The notes below the pieces were generated by a model that did not search any database, had not been told where the DNA came from, and was given only the letters and a program-made list of their open reading frames with translations. From positions 1 through 57,091 of the forward strand of contig JACOUS010000006.1 of assembly GCA_016177735.1 (NCBI GenBank): 57,091 nucleotides of DNA. The letters are read 5' to 3'. Both the position numbers and the translations under genes were made by a program. The DNA comes from Ignavibacteriales bacterium. GTDB lineage: Bacteria > Bacteroidota > Ignavibacteria > Ignavibacteriales > Melioribacteraceae. Of this stretch, positions 35,354 through 44,951 are shown piece after piece. Position 1 is the first letter of the stretch; the number at the start of each line of letters is the position of its first letter.

Positions 35354-35615
35354 CTATAGAATACAGAAAAACTTTTCTTAAAGACCTTTCACAAATTCCA
35401 TCCTATCAGAGGAAAATCATTGAAAAATTTGTTTTTGAATACGTACAAGGATTAAAATCAATTTTTGAGACAAGAAAGATAGAAGCAATGCACGGCTTCC
35501 CGACATTTTATAAGATCAGATTCGGCTGTATCGTGTTGGCTTAAGAGTTCTCGATGACAAAATTATTTTTGAGAGAGTATTACATAGAAAAGATATCTAC
35601 AGATATTTTCCATAA
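35350..35615 (+). pseudogene. RelE/ParE-type toxin gene with a frameshift
   Basis: A TTG at 35350 starts a RelE/ParE-like frame (IEYRKTFLKDLSQIPSYQRK, then FYKIRFGC) that stops at 35542-35544 after 64 residues. One frame over from 35526 it continues LYRVGLRVLDDKIIFERVLH, then RKDIYRYFP, to a TAA at 35613-35615; together they would form an ~88-residue toxin with the conserved RVGLRV strand and C-terminal RxxxYR. One base is missing near 35525. Confidence 0.75.
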
Positions 35616-35617
35616 AA

Positions 35618-35647
35618 AAAGCCGCAGACAAATTTGGCTGCGGCTTT
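35618..35647. terminator. Bidirectional terminator
   Basis: AAAGCCGCAG and CTGCGGCTTT form a strong stem between the toxin pseudogene and the RND transporter gene. Confidence 0.88.
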
Positions 35648-35666
35648 AACATCGATCATCCAATCA

Positions 35667-38600
35667 TTACTTGCTCAAACCAAGGTCTTCAGTAAGGGCA
35701 TCGGGCACTAAACCTTTCTTTTTAATTTTCAACAGCTCGCTTGCTTTTCCAAACAATGCCGGAATTTTCACTCTGTACTCTTCAACCTTTGTGTAAACAA
35801 TTGGCACAACAAACAGAGTGAGGAAAAGTGAACTTGTCAATCCGCCGATCAAAGCCCAGGCAAGACCACTCTTCCATTCCGCACCGGAAGCAGTCGATAA
35901 TGCAATCGGCATCATACCAAAAATCATTGTTAATGTAGTCATGAAGATCGGGCGAATTCTCATTCTGCCGGCATCGATGAGAGCATCGATAACACTTTCA
36001 CCTTGCGCACGCATGTAATTTGTTCTATCCACAAGAAGTATTGCATTCTTTGCGACCAAGCCGGTTAACATTATAATACCAAGTATTGTAAAAATGTTAA
36101 GCGCCTTCATCGCTAAACCGAGAGCAAGCAGAGCACCTATCATTGCAAGCGGTATCGAAAATAAAATCACAAACGGATACACAAACGAATCGTACAACGC
36201 AACCATCACCATGTAAGTAAATAATATTGCGGCAAACATCGCAAGTCCCAAATCGCCAAAAGATTCTTTCTGATTTTTCACATCACCTTGCCATGAATAA
36301 TTTACACCCGATGGAAAATTAAATTTCTTCAACTCTTTTTCGATATCCTGAGAAATCGAGCCCGAAGGTCTTCCGATTGCTTGCGAGAAAATTGTAACGG
36401 AGGCACTTCTTGCCTGACGCTGAAGTTTTGTCGGACCGGTCGAACGATAGATATTGGCAAACTGCTTCAAATAAATCTGCTGACCTTTGTGGTTTGTAAA
36501 ACTAATGTTGCCGAGATTGTCCGTGTTCGAGCGGTCAAACTGATCGAGCACAATTCTAATATCATATTCGGTATCGCCTTCGCGAAGCTGAGAGTCATCA
36601 TCGCCGGTTAATGCAACTTGAAGCGCTTGACCGACTTCGGCAACAGACAATCCGTAGCTGATTAATTTTCTTCTATCGATTTCAACGCGTGTTTCGGGAT
36701 TACCTTCTTCAGCAGAAAGACGAACATCCGCAGTGCCCGGTATTTTTTTAACGATATCGTTCAACTTGTGTGCGGTTTGCAAAACTTCTTCGTAATTCGG
36801 TCCATTAATGAGCAGTTGAATCGGCGTTTGATTTGCAACGCCGAAAATACCAATCGGGTTCACACGAACTTTAACTCCCGGAACTGTAAGCGCGGCTTTC
36901 TTAATATCATTTCCTATTTCATCGGTAGATTTTTTTCTTTGATTTCTCGGAACAAGCGTAACACTAATTTCGGAAGTATTGCTTGATGAAAAACCGATCA
37001 ATCCTTCATTGGATGCGCCGACGTTTGTGTACAGTCTTTCGATTCCTTCCATCGCGGCAATCTTTTTTTCCACTTGCTGTGTTATTTGATTCGTCTGTTC
37101 AATTGTATTACCCGGTTGAAGTTCAAGCGTAACGGCAAATTCTCCGCGGTCAGATTGTGTCATAAATTCCGCGCCGATAAATCCCAGAGGTATCAACGCA
37201 AACGTTGCAACGAATGCGGCAATTGTTAACAGAGTAGCTTTGCCTCTGTTCTTCATCGCCCATTTTAAACCTTGTATGTAATATTCGGTCAACTCCTTAA
37301 ATTTCTTTTCGAACCATACGGCAAATTTACCGAGTAGTGTTCTTGAAGATAATCTTTCCAGCTTTGCAAATCTTGAAGCGAGCATCGGCGTAATTGTAAA
37401 CGAAACAAATAAACTCATTAAAGTAGAAACAACAACTACAACTGAAAATTGGCGGAGAATATTACCGATAAGTCCGCCAACCATAGCGAGCGGCAAGAAA
37501 ACAGAAACATCCACAAATGTAATTGCAAGTGCTGCAAAACCGATTTCGTTTCTTCCGCGCAAAGCGGCAACTCTGCTCTTCTCACCTTTTTCCAAATGAT
37601 GATAAATATTTTCAAGAACTACAATCGAGTCATCTACAAGAATACCAACAACGAGCGAAAGCCCGAGCAGTGTCATCAAGTTCAAAGTAAAACCGAGCGC
37701 CCAAATTGCAATGAACGTTGAGATTAGCGATGAAGGAATTGCAACCAATACAATCACGGAGTTTCTAACGCTATGCAAAAACATCAACATTACAATTGCA
37801 ACAAGAACAACAGCTATGCCGAGATCTTCTTTAACGGCATTCGCAGCATCAATTGTAAAAAGTGAACCGTCCGATGCAATCTCGAATTTCAGATTTTTAT
37901 CTTTATGAGTCTCTTCAAGAATTTTTAGTTCGTTCTTAACAAGCTTCGCAACTTCAACGGCGTTTGCATCGGATTGCTTTTGAAGAACCACACCGACTGT
38001 ATTTCTAAAGTTGAGGCGGAGTATGTTTGAGTATTCTTTTATTCCGTCTTCTACTTCGGCAATGTCCGAAAGTTTTATTTCGCCGCCGAGTTTTGATTCA
38101 CCGATTGAAAGATTTTTTAAATCTTCAACAGTCGTAAGTTTTCCGGCAATTCTTACAATGAACTGCCCGTCGCTGTCTTTGATTTTTCCGGTCGGGAAAT
38201 CGAGGTTGGCAGCTTTAATTGCTTGTGCTACTTGTAAGATCGATAAATTATACGCACGCAATTTCTGCAGATCGAGATTTACTTTTATCTCGCGCTCCTC
38301 TCCGCCTATAAGTGCTATCTGCCCCACACCAGCCAAACGCGATAACTGCGGCTGGATTTTATCTTTAATAAATTGATAGAAGGATTTTGAATCCATATCA
38401 GCCGAAGCACCCATTCTCAAAATCGGAATTTCATCGAGAGCTAATTTAGAAATAGTGGGAGTCTTCACTCCTTCGGGCAGTGTAGCTTCAATCTGTCCAA
38501 CTTTTCTTTGAGCATCCTGCAAAGCAAAATCGGTATTGGCAGACTGCAAAAGTTCAACCGTTACAAACGAAATTCCTTCTTGCGAAGTTGAACGTACTTC

Positions 38601-38834
38601 GGAAACTTTATCCATCCCGGAAATAGCATCTTCAATAGTTTTGGTAACGCCGGTTTCAACTTCGTTTGGAGAAGCGCCCGGGTAAATTGTTGTTATAGTA
38701 ATAATCGGCGGCGTAATCTTGGGCAGAAGTTCGTACTTCAACTGAGTGTAACTGAACAACCCCAAAACAATTAACGCGGCAAAAACCACTATAACAAGCG
38801 AGGGTCTTTTTATTGATAATTCGGTAATTGTCAT
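35667..38834 (-). CDS. RND-type efflux pump (HAE1/AcrB family)
   Basis: 1055 residues. Starts TITELSIKRPSLVIVVFAA (first span); SFYQFIKDKIQPQLSRLAGV belongs to the porter domain; the proton relay Asp pair is in GILVDDSIVVLENIYHH; the repeat half begins LGKFAVWF/KGKATLLT. It exports drugs or lipophilic compounds with the MFP and TolC proteins encoded upstream on the same strand. Substrate unknown. Confidence 0.96.
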   Translation of the reverse strand: MTITELSIKRPSLVIVVFAALIVLGLFSYTQLKYELLPKITPPIITITTIYPGASPNEVETGVTKTIEDAISGMDKVSEVRSTSQEGISFVTVELLQSANTDFALQDAQRKVGQIEATLPEGVKTPTISKLALDEIPILRMGASADMDSKSFYQFIKDKIQPQLSRLAGVGQIALIGGEEREIKVNLDLQKLRAYNLSILQVAQAIKAANLDFPTGKIKDSDGQFIVRIAGKLTTVEDLKNLSIGESKLGGEIKLSDIAEVEDGIKEYSNILRLNFRNTVGVVLQKQSDANAVEVAKLVKNELKILEETHKDKNLKFEIASDGSLFTIDAANAVKEDLGIAVVLVAIVMLMFLHSVRNSVIVLVAIPSSLISTFIAIWALGFTLNLMTLLGLSLVVGILVDDSIVVLENIYHHLEKGEKSRVAALRGRNEIGFAALAITFVDVSVFLPLAMVGGLIGNILRQFSVVVVVSTLMSLFVSFTITPMLASRFAKLERLSSRTLLGKFAVWFEKKFKELTEYYIQGLKWAMKNRGKATLLTIAAFVATFALIPLGFIGAEFMTQSDRGEFAVTLELQPGNTIEQTNQITQQVEKKIAAMEGIERLYTNVGASNEGLIGFSSSNTSEISVTLVPRNQRKKSTDEIGNDIKKAALTVPGVKVRVNPIGIFGVANQTPIQLLINGPNYEEVLQTAHKLNDIVKKIPGTADVRLSAEEGNPETRVEIDRRKLISYGLSVAEVGQALQVALTGDDDSQLREGDTEYDIRIVLDQFDRSNTDNLGNISFTNHKGQQIYLKQFANIYRSTGPTKLQRQARSASVTIFSQAIGRPSGSISQDIEKELKKFNFPSGVNYSWQGDVKNQKESFGDLGLAMFAAILFTYMVMVALYDSFVYPFVILFSIPLAMIGALLALGLAMKALNIFTILGIIMLTGLVAKNAILLVDRTNYMRAQGESVIDALIDAGRMRIRPIFMTTLTMIFGMMPIALSTASGAEWKSGLAWALIGGLTSSLFLTLFVVPIVYTKVEEYRVKIPALFGKASELLKIKKKGLVPDALTEDLGLSK

Positions 38835-38865
38835 TTTCTAATTTCCTCTTCTTTTCAAACTTAGT

Positions 38866-39924
38866 TTACTTTACAATTTCTACTCTAACACCGTCAACAA
38901 GATTATTTTGACCGCTAACAACAATCGTTTCGCCTTCCATCAATCCTTGAAGAATTTGTACATCTGTTCCCCATTCGCTTCCAACAACAAGGTCGCGGAG
39001 TTTTACAATTCCTTTTTCGACAACATAAACTTGCGGCTTCTTAACACTGCCAACCAAAGATTCGCGCGGTATCACAATCGAGTTTCTATCGGCGAGACTT
39101 ATGAAATTAACTCTTGCAAACATTCCGGCTTTAAAAGGATTAGCACGGTCATTCATAAAAGAAACCTCTACCGGGTACGTATGAGCATCATCTGCTTTGG
39201 AGCTGATTGTTTCTATTCTGCCTTTAAAAGTTTTTCCGGGATAAACATCTGTTGTCAAAGAAACCGGGTCGCCGGTTTTTAATTTGAACACGTCACTCTC
39301 GGCAACATTGAGTTTCACTTTCAGTTTTGAAATATCAACAACGTTAGCAACGAGTGTAGCTTGCGGCGCTCCCATTACCATCGAACCAACATCAACATAT
39401 CTTGCAGTGATAACTCCGGAGATCGGGGTTTTAATTTTTGTATCTTCATATTGTCTCTTCGCGGCAATGTATTGAGCTTCTGCAACAGCGGCGCCAAGTT
39501 TTGCTTGATCGAGCTGCGCATCGGTTGCGGATTTCTGTTTATACAAATCTTGAAAACGCGCGTAATCTTTTTGTGCTTTTTCTAAATTTGCTTCTGCACT
39601 CATTAATGCCGCTTTTTTCAATTCGTCGTCAACTTCTACAATAACGGAACCAGCCGGTTTGTAATCGCCTACATTTGCCAAAACGCGCGTAACCTTTCCT
39701 TGTGTTTCGGAAATTATATTCACATCATTATTTGCATTGATAACACCAACTATGCTTAATGCTTCCGAAAGTGTTTTCTGTTGTGCTGTTTCTGCAGAAA
39801 CGTAATAGACATCTTGAATTCCTTTCGGTGTTGCCAGAGCCATTCTATGCTTGTTGTAAAACAACAACGCTACTATTACGGCAAGAACGAATACTGTGCC
39901 GGCAGCTAATTTCCACTTCTTCAT
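38866..39924 (-). CDS. Periplasmic adaptor (MFP) of the RND pump
   Basis: 352 residues. An N-terminal membrane anchor (LAAGTVFVLAVIVALLFY) is followed by a lipoyl-like half (GKVTRVLANVGDYKPAGSVI), a helical hairpin (KAQKDYARFQDLYKQKSATD) and barrel/MP domains (PISGVITARYVDVGSMV, PFKAGMFARVNF). Lies 31 bp upstream of the RND gene. Confidence 0.95.
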   Translation of the reverse strand: MKKWKLAAGTVFVLAVIVALLFYNKHRMALATPKGIQDVYYVSAETAQQKTLSEALSIVGVINANNDVNIISETQGKVTRVLANVGDYKPAGSVIVEVDDELKKAALMSAEANLEKAQKDYARFQDLYKQKSATDAQLDQAKLGAAVAEAQYIAAKRQYEDTKIKTPISGVITARYVDVGSMVMGAPQATLVANVVDISKLKVKLNVAESDVFKLKTGDPVSLTTDVYPGKTFKGRIETISSKADDAHTYPVEVSFMNDRANPFKAGMFARVNFISLADRNSIVIPRESLVGSVKKPQVYVVEKGIVKLRDLVVGSEWGTDVQILQGLMEGETIVVSGQNNLVDGVRVEIVK

Positions 39925-39998
39925 TTTATTTCCTCCTATTTAAATTTCTTTTCAATTTCTGAACAACGGCAGACCAATCTCTGCCGCAATTGTAAAAA

Positions 39999-41321
39999 CT
40001 ATTGACCGATTGATTTTTCAAGTCTCGCTTTTGCCAATTCGTAATCAACAACAGAATTTGTATGATTCCATTTCGCCACAAGCAGAGCAACTTCCGCATC
40101 AATTGCATCGGAAGTAAGCGCGAGACCGGATTTAAATTTTTCGCTTGTTACTCTTAAATTTTCTTCCGCTTGTTTAACAGCAAGTTCGGAGATTTCAATT
40201 TTTTGTTTAGCCTGATTCACGTTCAAGTAATTCTGTGTTACTTCCAAAGTTACATTATCCTTCAACGCGCCCAGCATATCGCTTGCTTGTGTCAACGCTG
40301 CTTCGGCTTGTTCGGTTTGGTGTGCAGTCGTAAGCCAGTCCCAAATATTCATGCTCAAAGAAACACCGGCATCCCACGTTCCGTCGAATTGATTTCTTGT
40401 TGGAAGTATTCTTTGATTTGGCTTGCTGTAATAATAATTACCGAACAAACTTATCTGCGGATACCACGATGATTTTGCAATTGTAACACCGGCTTCGCTT
40501 GCTTTAGCACGATAATCAGCCGCTTTAATTTCGGGTCTGTTTTCATAAGCCGACGCAACGAGTTTGTTCAAGTCTTCAAAAATTTTTGTGCTCACCGTTG
40601 ATGCAGAGGCAATTTCAATTTCGGTATCGAGCGAAATGCTCATAACGTTATTCAAAGCAACCATGGCAAGTTGAACAGAATTGTTTGCGTCCACTTGTTT
40701 GTAAAGTGCATCGGAAAGCTGTACTTCGAGTTTTAGCAGATCGTTTTGTGTTAACATTCCAACATTCATAAGATTGCGTGCATCTGCAAGGTGCGCTTTA
40801 ATTTGATCGACATTTTCATCGGCAACTTTTTTTATTTCGTTTGCCTTGTAAAGATTCCAGTAAGAATTTTTAATGTTATAAACCAGCTCGCTTCTATCTT
40901 TATTATAATCTTCTGCAGTAGCTTTTGCAGTATGTTCAGCAGCGTCGTTACTTCCTACAAGTCTGAAACCGGTAAAGAGCGGCTGGAAAATGCTTACTTG
41001 CGAAGAGTAGTTATCTAAAATGCTCGGAGAAATATTAAATGTTCCGAACGGAGTTGTAATACTGAACGGATCAACTTCGCTGAGTCTTCGGTATGAAGCA
41101 GAAAGTTTTATAGAAGGGAGACGGCTTGCGAAAACTTCTTTCACTTTTGCTTCGGATGATTTTACCTTCATGGATGATGCATGAAGTGTTTTGCTGTTTT
41201 GTAATCCTATTTCAACTGCATGTTCAATTGTTAATTTCAATTTTTCCTGAGCTGAAGAAATTTGAAATGAGACAATCAGAAACAAGAACACGAATTTTAA
41301 GAACCGGATTTTGATACTCAT
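39999..41321 (-). CDS. TolC-type outer membrane efflux protein
   Basis: 440 residues. Signal peptide (FVFLFLIVSFQISSAQ) followed by two OEP repeats rich in helical coiled coil (TIEHAVEIGLQNSKTLHAS; QTEQAEAALTQASDMLGALK). It completes the tripartite pump and overlaps the preceding receiver gene by 4 bp. Confidence 0.93.
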   Translation of the reverse strand: MSIKIRFLKFVFLFLIVSFQISSAQEKLKLTIEHAVEIGLQNSKTLHASSMKVKSSEAKVKEVFASRLPSIKLSASYRRLSEVDPFSITTPFGTFNISPSILDNYSSQVSIFQPLFTGFRLVGSNDAAEHTAKATAEDYNKDRSELVYNIKNSYWNLYKANEIKKVADENVDQIKAHLADARNLMNVGMLTQNDLLKLEVQLSDALYKQVDANNSVQLAMVALNNVMSISLDTEIEIASASTVSTKIFEDLNKLVASAYENRPEIKAADYRAKASEAGVTIAKSSWYPQISLFGNYYYSKPNQRILPTRNQFDGTWDAGVSLSMNIWDWLTTAHQTEQAEAALTQASDMLGALKDNVTLEVTQNYLNVNQAKQKIEISELAVKQAEENLRVTSEKFKSGLALTSDAIDAEVALLVAKWNHTNSVVDYELAKARLEKSIGQ

Positions 41322-41728
41322 ATTTTCCCCTCAATAAGATTTTTATTTTCACTTTTATCTGCCAATGATCTGAGAACGCAAAAAACTTTATCGAACTCTG
41401 TTGATTTATCGAAGAAATAATCTGCGCCGGAATCGAAACATCTTTTTCTAAATTGATTGATCGGGTAGTTAGTCAGCATAATAACCACAACATTTTTATT
41501 TGCTTGCTTCACATGTTCGAGAAATTCAATTCCGCTTCCGCTTGGAAGCTGGATATCGAGAATGATTGCGTCTGCGGAAGATTCGCGAAATGCCGCAAAC
41601 GAATCCTGAAGATCTTCTGCGAGCCACGCTACTTCCGTTCCGTCGATAGTCGAAATCTTATCGGCAATTCGATCTCTGATTATCGCCGAGTCGTCAACAA
41701 TTGCTACTTGTAATCTTTTATTTTCCAC
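41318..41728 (-). CDS. Stand-alone receiver (CheY-like) protein at the head of the efflux operon
   Basis: 136 residues with only a receiver domain: acidic pocket VAIVDDSAIIRDRI, phospho-acceptor Asp in DAIILDIQLPSGSGIEFL, Thr in VVIMLTNYP, Lys in DYFFDKSTEFDKVF. No output domain. Overlaps tolC by 4 bp, so it is co-transcribed with the pump genes. It may serve the sensor kinase encoded further right or an unlinked kinase. Confidence 0.9.
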   Translation of the reverse strand: MENKRLQVAIVDDSAIIRDRIADKISTIDGTEVAWLAEDLQDSFAAFRESSADAIILDIQLPSGSGIEFLEHVKQANKNVVVIMLTNYPINQFRKRCFDSGADYFFDKSTEFDKVFCVLRSLADKSENKNLIEGKI

Positions 41729-42068
41729 TTTTGCTTTCTATTGTTTTTTCACGGCATAAAAATATTTGAAGAACAGAGCCGCAACAATTGGCAAATGTCG
41801 GAAAGTTTTGTAGTCCATAGACTACACGGTGAAATTCCAAACCACAAAAACCAGATAACAAATTTCAATCGTGCGAAAATTTTGTTTCATAGCATGATTT
41901 CTTCGTGAGGCAAAAATAGTTTGGTGCGGTATCATCAGAAATGTGAAATCGGCGAACGGCGGAAAGTAGTCGGTAAATAACCGGTGTTAGTTTTTAGATT
42001 TTTGTAGAATTGAAATTTGCGATTTGTCTGTCATTTGTGATTTGTTTTTTGGGATTTGCTTACTGCCA
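41729..42068. other. Gene-free stretch; probable promoter of the efflux operon
   Basis: No gene is seen. An inverted repeat TGTAGTC-CATA-GACTACA (41809-41826) could be an operator or hairpin, roughly 80 bp upstream of the receiver gene. The right part holds degenerate ATTTGTGATTTG repeats. Confidence 0.4.
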
Positions 42069-42698
42069 TTAGTCCATCAATTTATTGTTGATTGTGTAGC
42101 GAGCAATCTCAACATCGTTTTTGAGTTTGAGTTTTTCGAGAATACGGTCGCGGTAAGTGCGCACTGTTTTTACACTGATGAATAATTCCTCGGCAATTTC
42201 ATCGACATCTTTGCCCGATGCAATCATTCTCATCACCTGAAATTCACGGTCTGATAAAAGTTCGTGCGGCTTTTTATCTTCACTTTCGAGATCTGCAACA
42301 ATATGTTCAGCAAGCGAGACGCTCACATATTTGCCGCCATTGTAAATTTTTCTAATTGCATTTACAAGTTCTTTCGGCGCGGCTTCTTTATTCATGTAAC
42401 CCGACGCACCAATTTTAAAAGTTCTCACGGCAATTTGTTCTTCGGGGTAAATACTCAAAATCAAAACGGGAAGTTTGGGCTTCTGTCTTTTAATTTCTTT
42501 GAGCACTTCAAGTCCGTCTCTGCCCGGCATTCCGATATCGAGCACGATAACATCCCATTCTTCTTTTGCAATCATATCGAGAGCTTGCATTCCGTCGAGC
42601 GCTTCGCCGGCAACATTAAGATCGGATGCTTTCGAGATTATCTGCTTCAATCCTTCGCGCACAACCGGGTGATCGTCTGCAATAAGAATTTTTACCAT
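42069..42698 (-). CDS. NarL/FixJ-type response regulator
   Basis: 209 residues: receiver domain (ILIADDHPVVREGLKQIISK; phospho-Asp in DVIVLDIGMPGRDG; Lys in GYMNKEAAPKELV) and LuxR-type HTH (LSDREFQVMRMIASGKDVDE; ELFISVKTVRTYRDRILEKL). It is 2 bp downstream of the kinase gene on the same strand, so they form one pair. Confidence 0.96.
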   Translation of the reverse strand: MVKILIADDHPVVREGLKQIISKASDLNVAGEALDGMQALDMIAKEEWDVIVLDIGMPGRDGLEVLKEIKRQKPKLPVLILSIYPEEQIAVRTFKIGASGYMNKEAAPKELVNAIRKIYNGGKYVSVSLAEHIVADLESEDKKPHELLSDREFQVMRMIASGKDVDEIAEELFISVKTVRTYRDRILEKLKLKNDVEIARYTINNKLMD

Positions 42699-42700
42699 GA

Positions 42701-44794
42701 TTAAACCTGATTATTAATTGGAATAATTACCGTAACAGTTGTTCCCCTTCCGTTTTCGCCTTTTATATCAACAGTTCCGCCGAAAAGATGCGCGCGTTCT
42801 TTCATGCCGAGCAGACCAAATGAATTTTCTTTTTGAAAATCTTCCGTGCACACACCTTTTCCGTTGTCTTTTATTTCGAGAATGTAATTATCGTCGTCTT
42901 GAGTAAAAGAAATTGTTACGCGCGTTGCATTGGAATGTTTTTTTACATTCGTCAATGATTCTTGAAGAATTCTAAAAACTGCTGTTGTCTGTTGCTGCTG
43001 CAAATTAATCTTATCAACAGTTATAAAACTTTCGCAATCGATTCCCATTCTGCTTTTAAATTCTTCGGACTGCCATTCAATTGCAGCAAGCAGACCGAGA
43101 CTGTCCAAAACTGCCGGGCGAAGCTCGGATGAAATTCTTCTTACCGCACTCACTGTAGTATCCAATAATTCAGATGTCATGTGCATCCGCTCATTGATTA
43201 TTTCTTTCTCTCTGAATTCGCTTTTTTCATTAAGTAAATCTTGCACAAAAGAGATGTCCATTTTTAAACCGGTAAGATACTGACCGAGCTCGTCATGAAT
43301 TTCGCGTGCAACCTTTGTTCTCTCTTCTTCTCTGATTTTTTGAAGATGCACAGCCAGACTGCTCAATTGTTCGCGCGAGTTTCTCAATGCTTCTTCCGTC
43401 AACCGATGCGGAGTTAAATCACGAACCATAATTTGCGCAGCTTTTTTTCCTCCGTATGTAATCAGCGAACCGATCGCTTCGAGATATCTTGTAGTGCCGT
43501 CCGGAAATTTCATAGCTAAATTCAGCGGAGTGTCAATCGGTTTTCCTTCCAAAGCCTCTTTCTCTCTTTTAAATATTTCCTCATGATATTCGGGAGGCAC
43601 AAGATCAATTATTTTTTTGCCGATTATTTCTTCTTTATTTTTCAAAGGAGATAACTGCATAGCGGCTCTGTTCGCATATAGAATGGTTGTAAAATCATGA
43701 ACAAGTATTCCTTCCGGCGAAAGTTCAACAAGTGCTCTGTAACGTGCTTCACTTTCCCGAAGAGCATTTTCGGCTTGTGTGCGTTCGGCTTTTGTTCGCA
43801 GCGAAATTATTCCGAATTCGAGATCTGCCGCAAGTTGTTCCAGTAAATTTTTTTCTTCCGGATCAAATGCATCCGGGTTTGCAGAATAAATTCCGAGTAG
43901 ACCGAAGACTTCTCCGTTGTTGATCAACGGAAGCGCAATAATTGCTGCATAGCCTCGATTGATTACATTCCTTTTCCATTCTTCGTCTTCAATATCATTA
44001 TTAATATTTTGAAAAACGGTTGTCATTTTTGTTCGAACAGCAATTCCAGCCGGACCGGTACCAAATTCATTTTCTCCGTATGAAATATGAACGTTGGTAA
44101 GATATCCATCCTCAACTCCTTCCCAAACAACGGGTCTGATAGTTTTGACTGCATCTTTTTCGACATAGCCAACCCACGCCATGCGGTATCCGCCTTCGCT
44201 GCAAGCGAGCTTGCACACATTTTCAAGAAAATCATATTCATTTTCGCTTCTTACAAGTGCTTGATTAATTTTCGTGAGAGCAAGGTAAGCACGGTTTAAT
44301 CTTTGTAATTCGTCCTCGGCTTTTTTTTGGCTTGTAACATTTCTAATAATTATTTGGATTGCCTCGCCGCCGCTGTACGGAACTTTTGCGGCAAGTGTTT
44401 CCATAAAAATTTCTTCTCCGTTGGCTTTTCTTCCTTTAATTAGTACCGGCTCGATTGCTCTTTCTGCTTTTGCGAATTTTAATTTATCACGAACCAACTT
44501 CTGGCATTCTTTCGGTACAAACACTTCTAATTTTTTCCCGATTAATTCCGCTTCGCTTTTCAGACCAAAAAGTTCTGCGGCAGATTTGTTCGCGTAAATC
44601 ATTTTTCTGTTCTTAAAAAGAAGCATCGATTCGGGAGATAAATCCACCAGCGCGTGATAAAGAAGTTTGCTTTCTACGAATGCAAGTTCAAGCTCTTTTT
44701 TAGATTTGACTTCTTTTTTTAGTGTCGCGATTTCTTTTTTAAGTCTTCCGTGTTCTTGCAGAACTTTTACTTTTGTCGGCAAGTAAGTTTTCAT
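42701..44794 (-). CDS. Cytoplasmic PAS-GAF-PAS histidine kinase (HisKA_3 type)
   Basis: 697 residues. Coiled coil (10-45), PAS (~43-160), GAF (~170-345), PAS (~355-470), HisKA_3 dimerisation with phospho-His in VAREIHDELGQYL, and HATPase (DNGKGV, GLLGMKERA). No membrane spans, so the signal is cytoplasmic; ligands unknown. Pairs with the NarL-type regulator just downstream. Confidence 0.95.
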   Translation of the reverse strand: MKTYLPTKVKVLQEHGRLKKEIATLKKEVKSKKELELAFVESKLLYHALVDLSPESMLLFKNRKMIYANKSAAELFGLKSEAELIGKKLEVFVPKECQKLVRDKLKFAKAERAIEPVLIKGRKANGEEIFMETLAAKVPYSGGEAIQIIIRNVTSQKKAEDELQRLNRAYLALTKINQALVRSENEYDFLENVCKLACSEGGYRMAWVGYVEKDAVKTIRPVVWEGVEDGYLTNVHISYGENEFGTGPAGIAVRTKMTTVFQNINNDIEDEEWKRNVINRGYAAIIALPLINNGEVFGLLGIYSANPDAFDPEEKNLLEQLAADLEFGIISLRTKAERTQAENALRESEARYRALVELSPEGILVHDFTTILYANRAAMQLSPLKNKEEIIGKKIIDLVPPEYHEEIFKREKEALEGKPIDTPLNLAMKFPDGTTRYLEAIGSLITYGGKKAAQIMVRDLTPHRLTEEALRNSREQLSSLAVHLQKIREEERTKVAREIHDELGQYLTGLKMDISFVQDLLNEKSEFREKEIINERMHMTSELLDTTVSAVRRISSELRPAVLDSLGLLAAIEWQSEEFKSRMGIDCESFITVDKINLQQQQTTAVFRILQESLTNVKKHSNATRVTISFTQDDDNYILEIKDNGKGVCTEDFQKENSFGLLGMKERAHLFGGTVDIKGENGRGTTVTVIIPINNQV

Positions 44795-44902
44795 ATCAAT
44801 TTATTTTGATGTACACGCTAATTTACCTATTCGAAATTATCATAATCAAAAAATAATTCGAGCCACAAAAAATTTTACCTCAATGATAACCTTTGAAACA
44901 AA

Positions 44903-44933
44903 AAAGGCGGATACTTTTTGTTTATCCGCCTCT
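44903..44933 (-). terminator. Terminator after the secreted cassette
   Basis: AGGCGGATA and TATCCGCCT (44905-44931) form a stem beyond the stop of the 44952 gene on the minus strand, with T-rich flanks. Confidence 0.8.
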
Positions 44934-44951
44934 TAAAAATAATGGATATCC

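Noticed and set aside
38011-38376. 121-residue frame opposite the RND pump gene
   Set aside because: Antisense shadow, no start site support.
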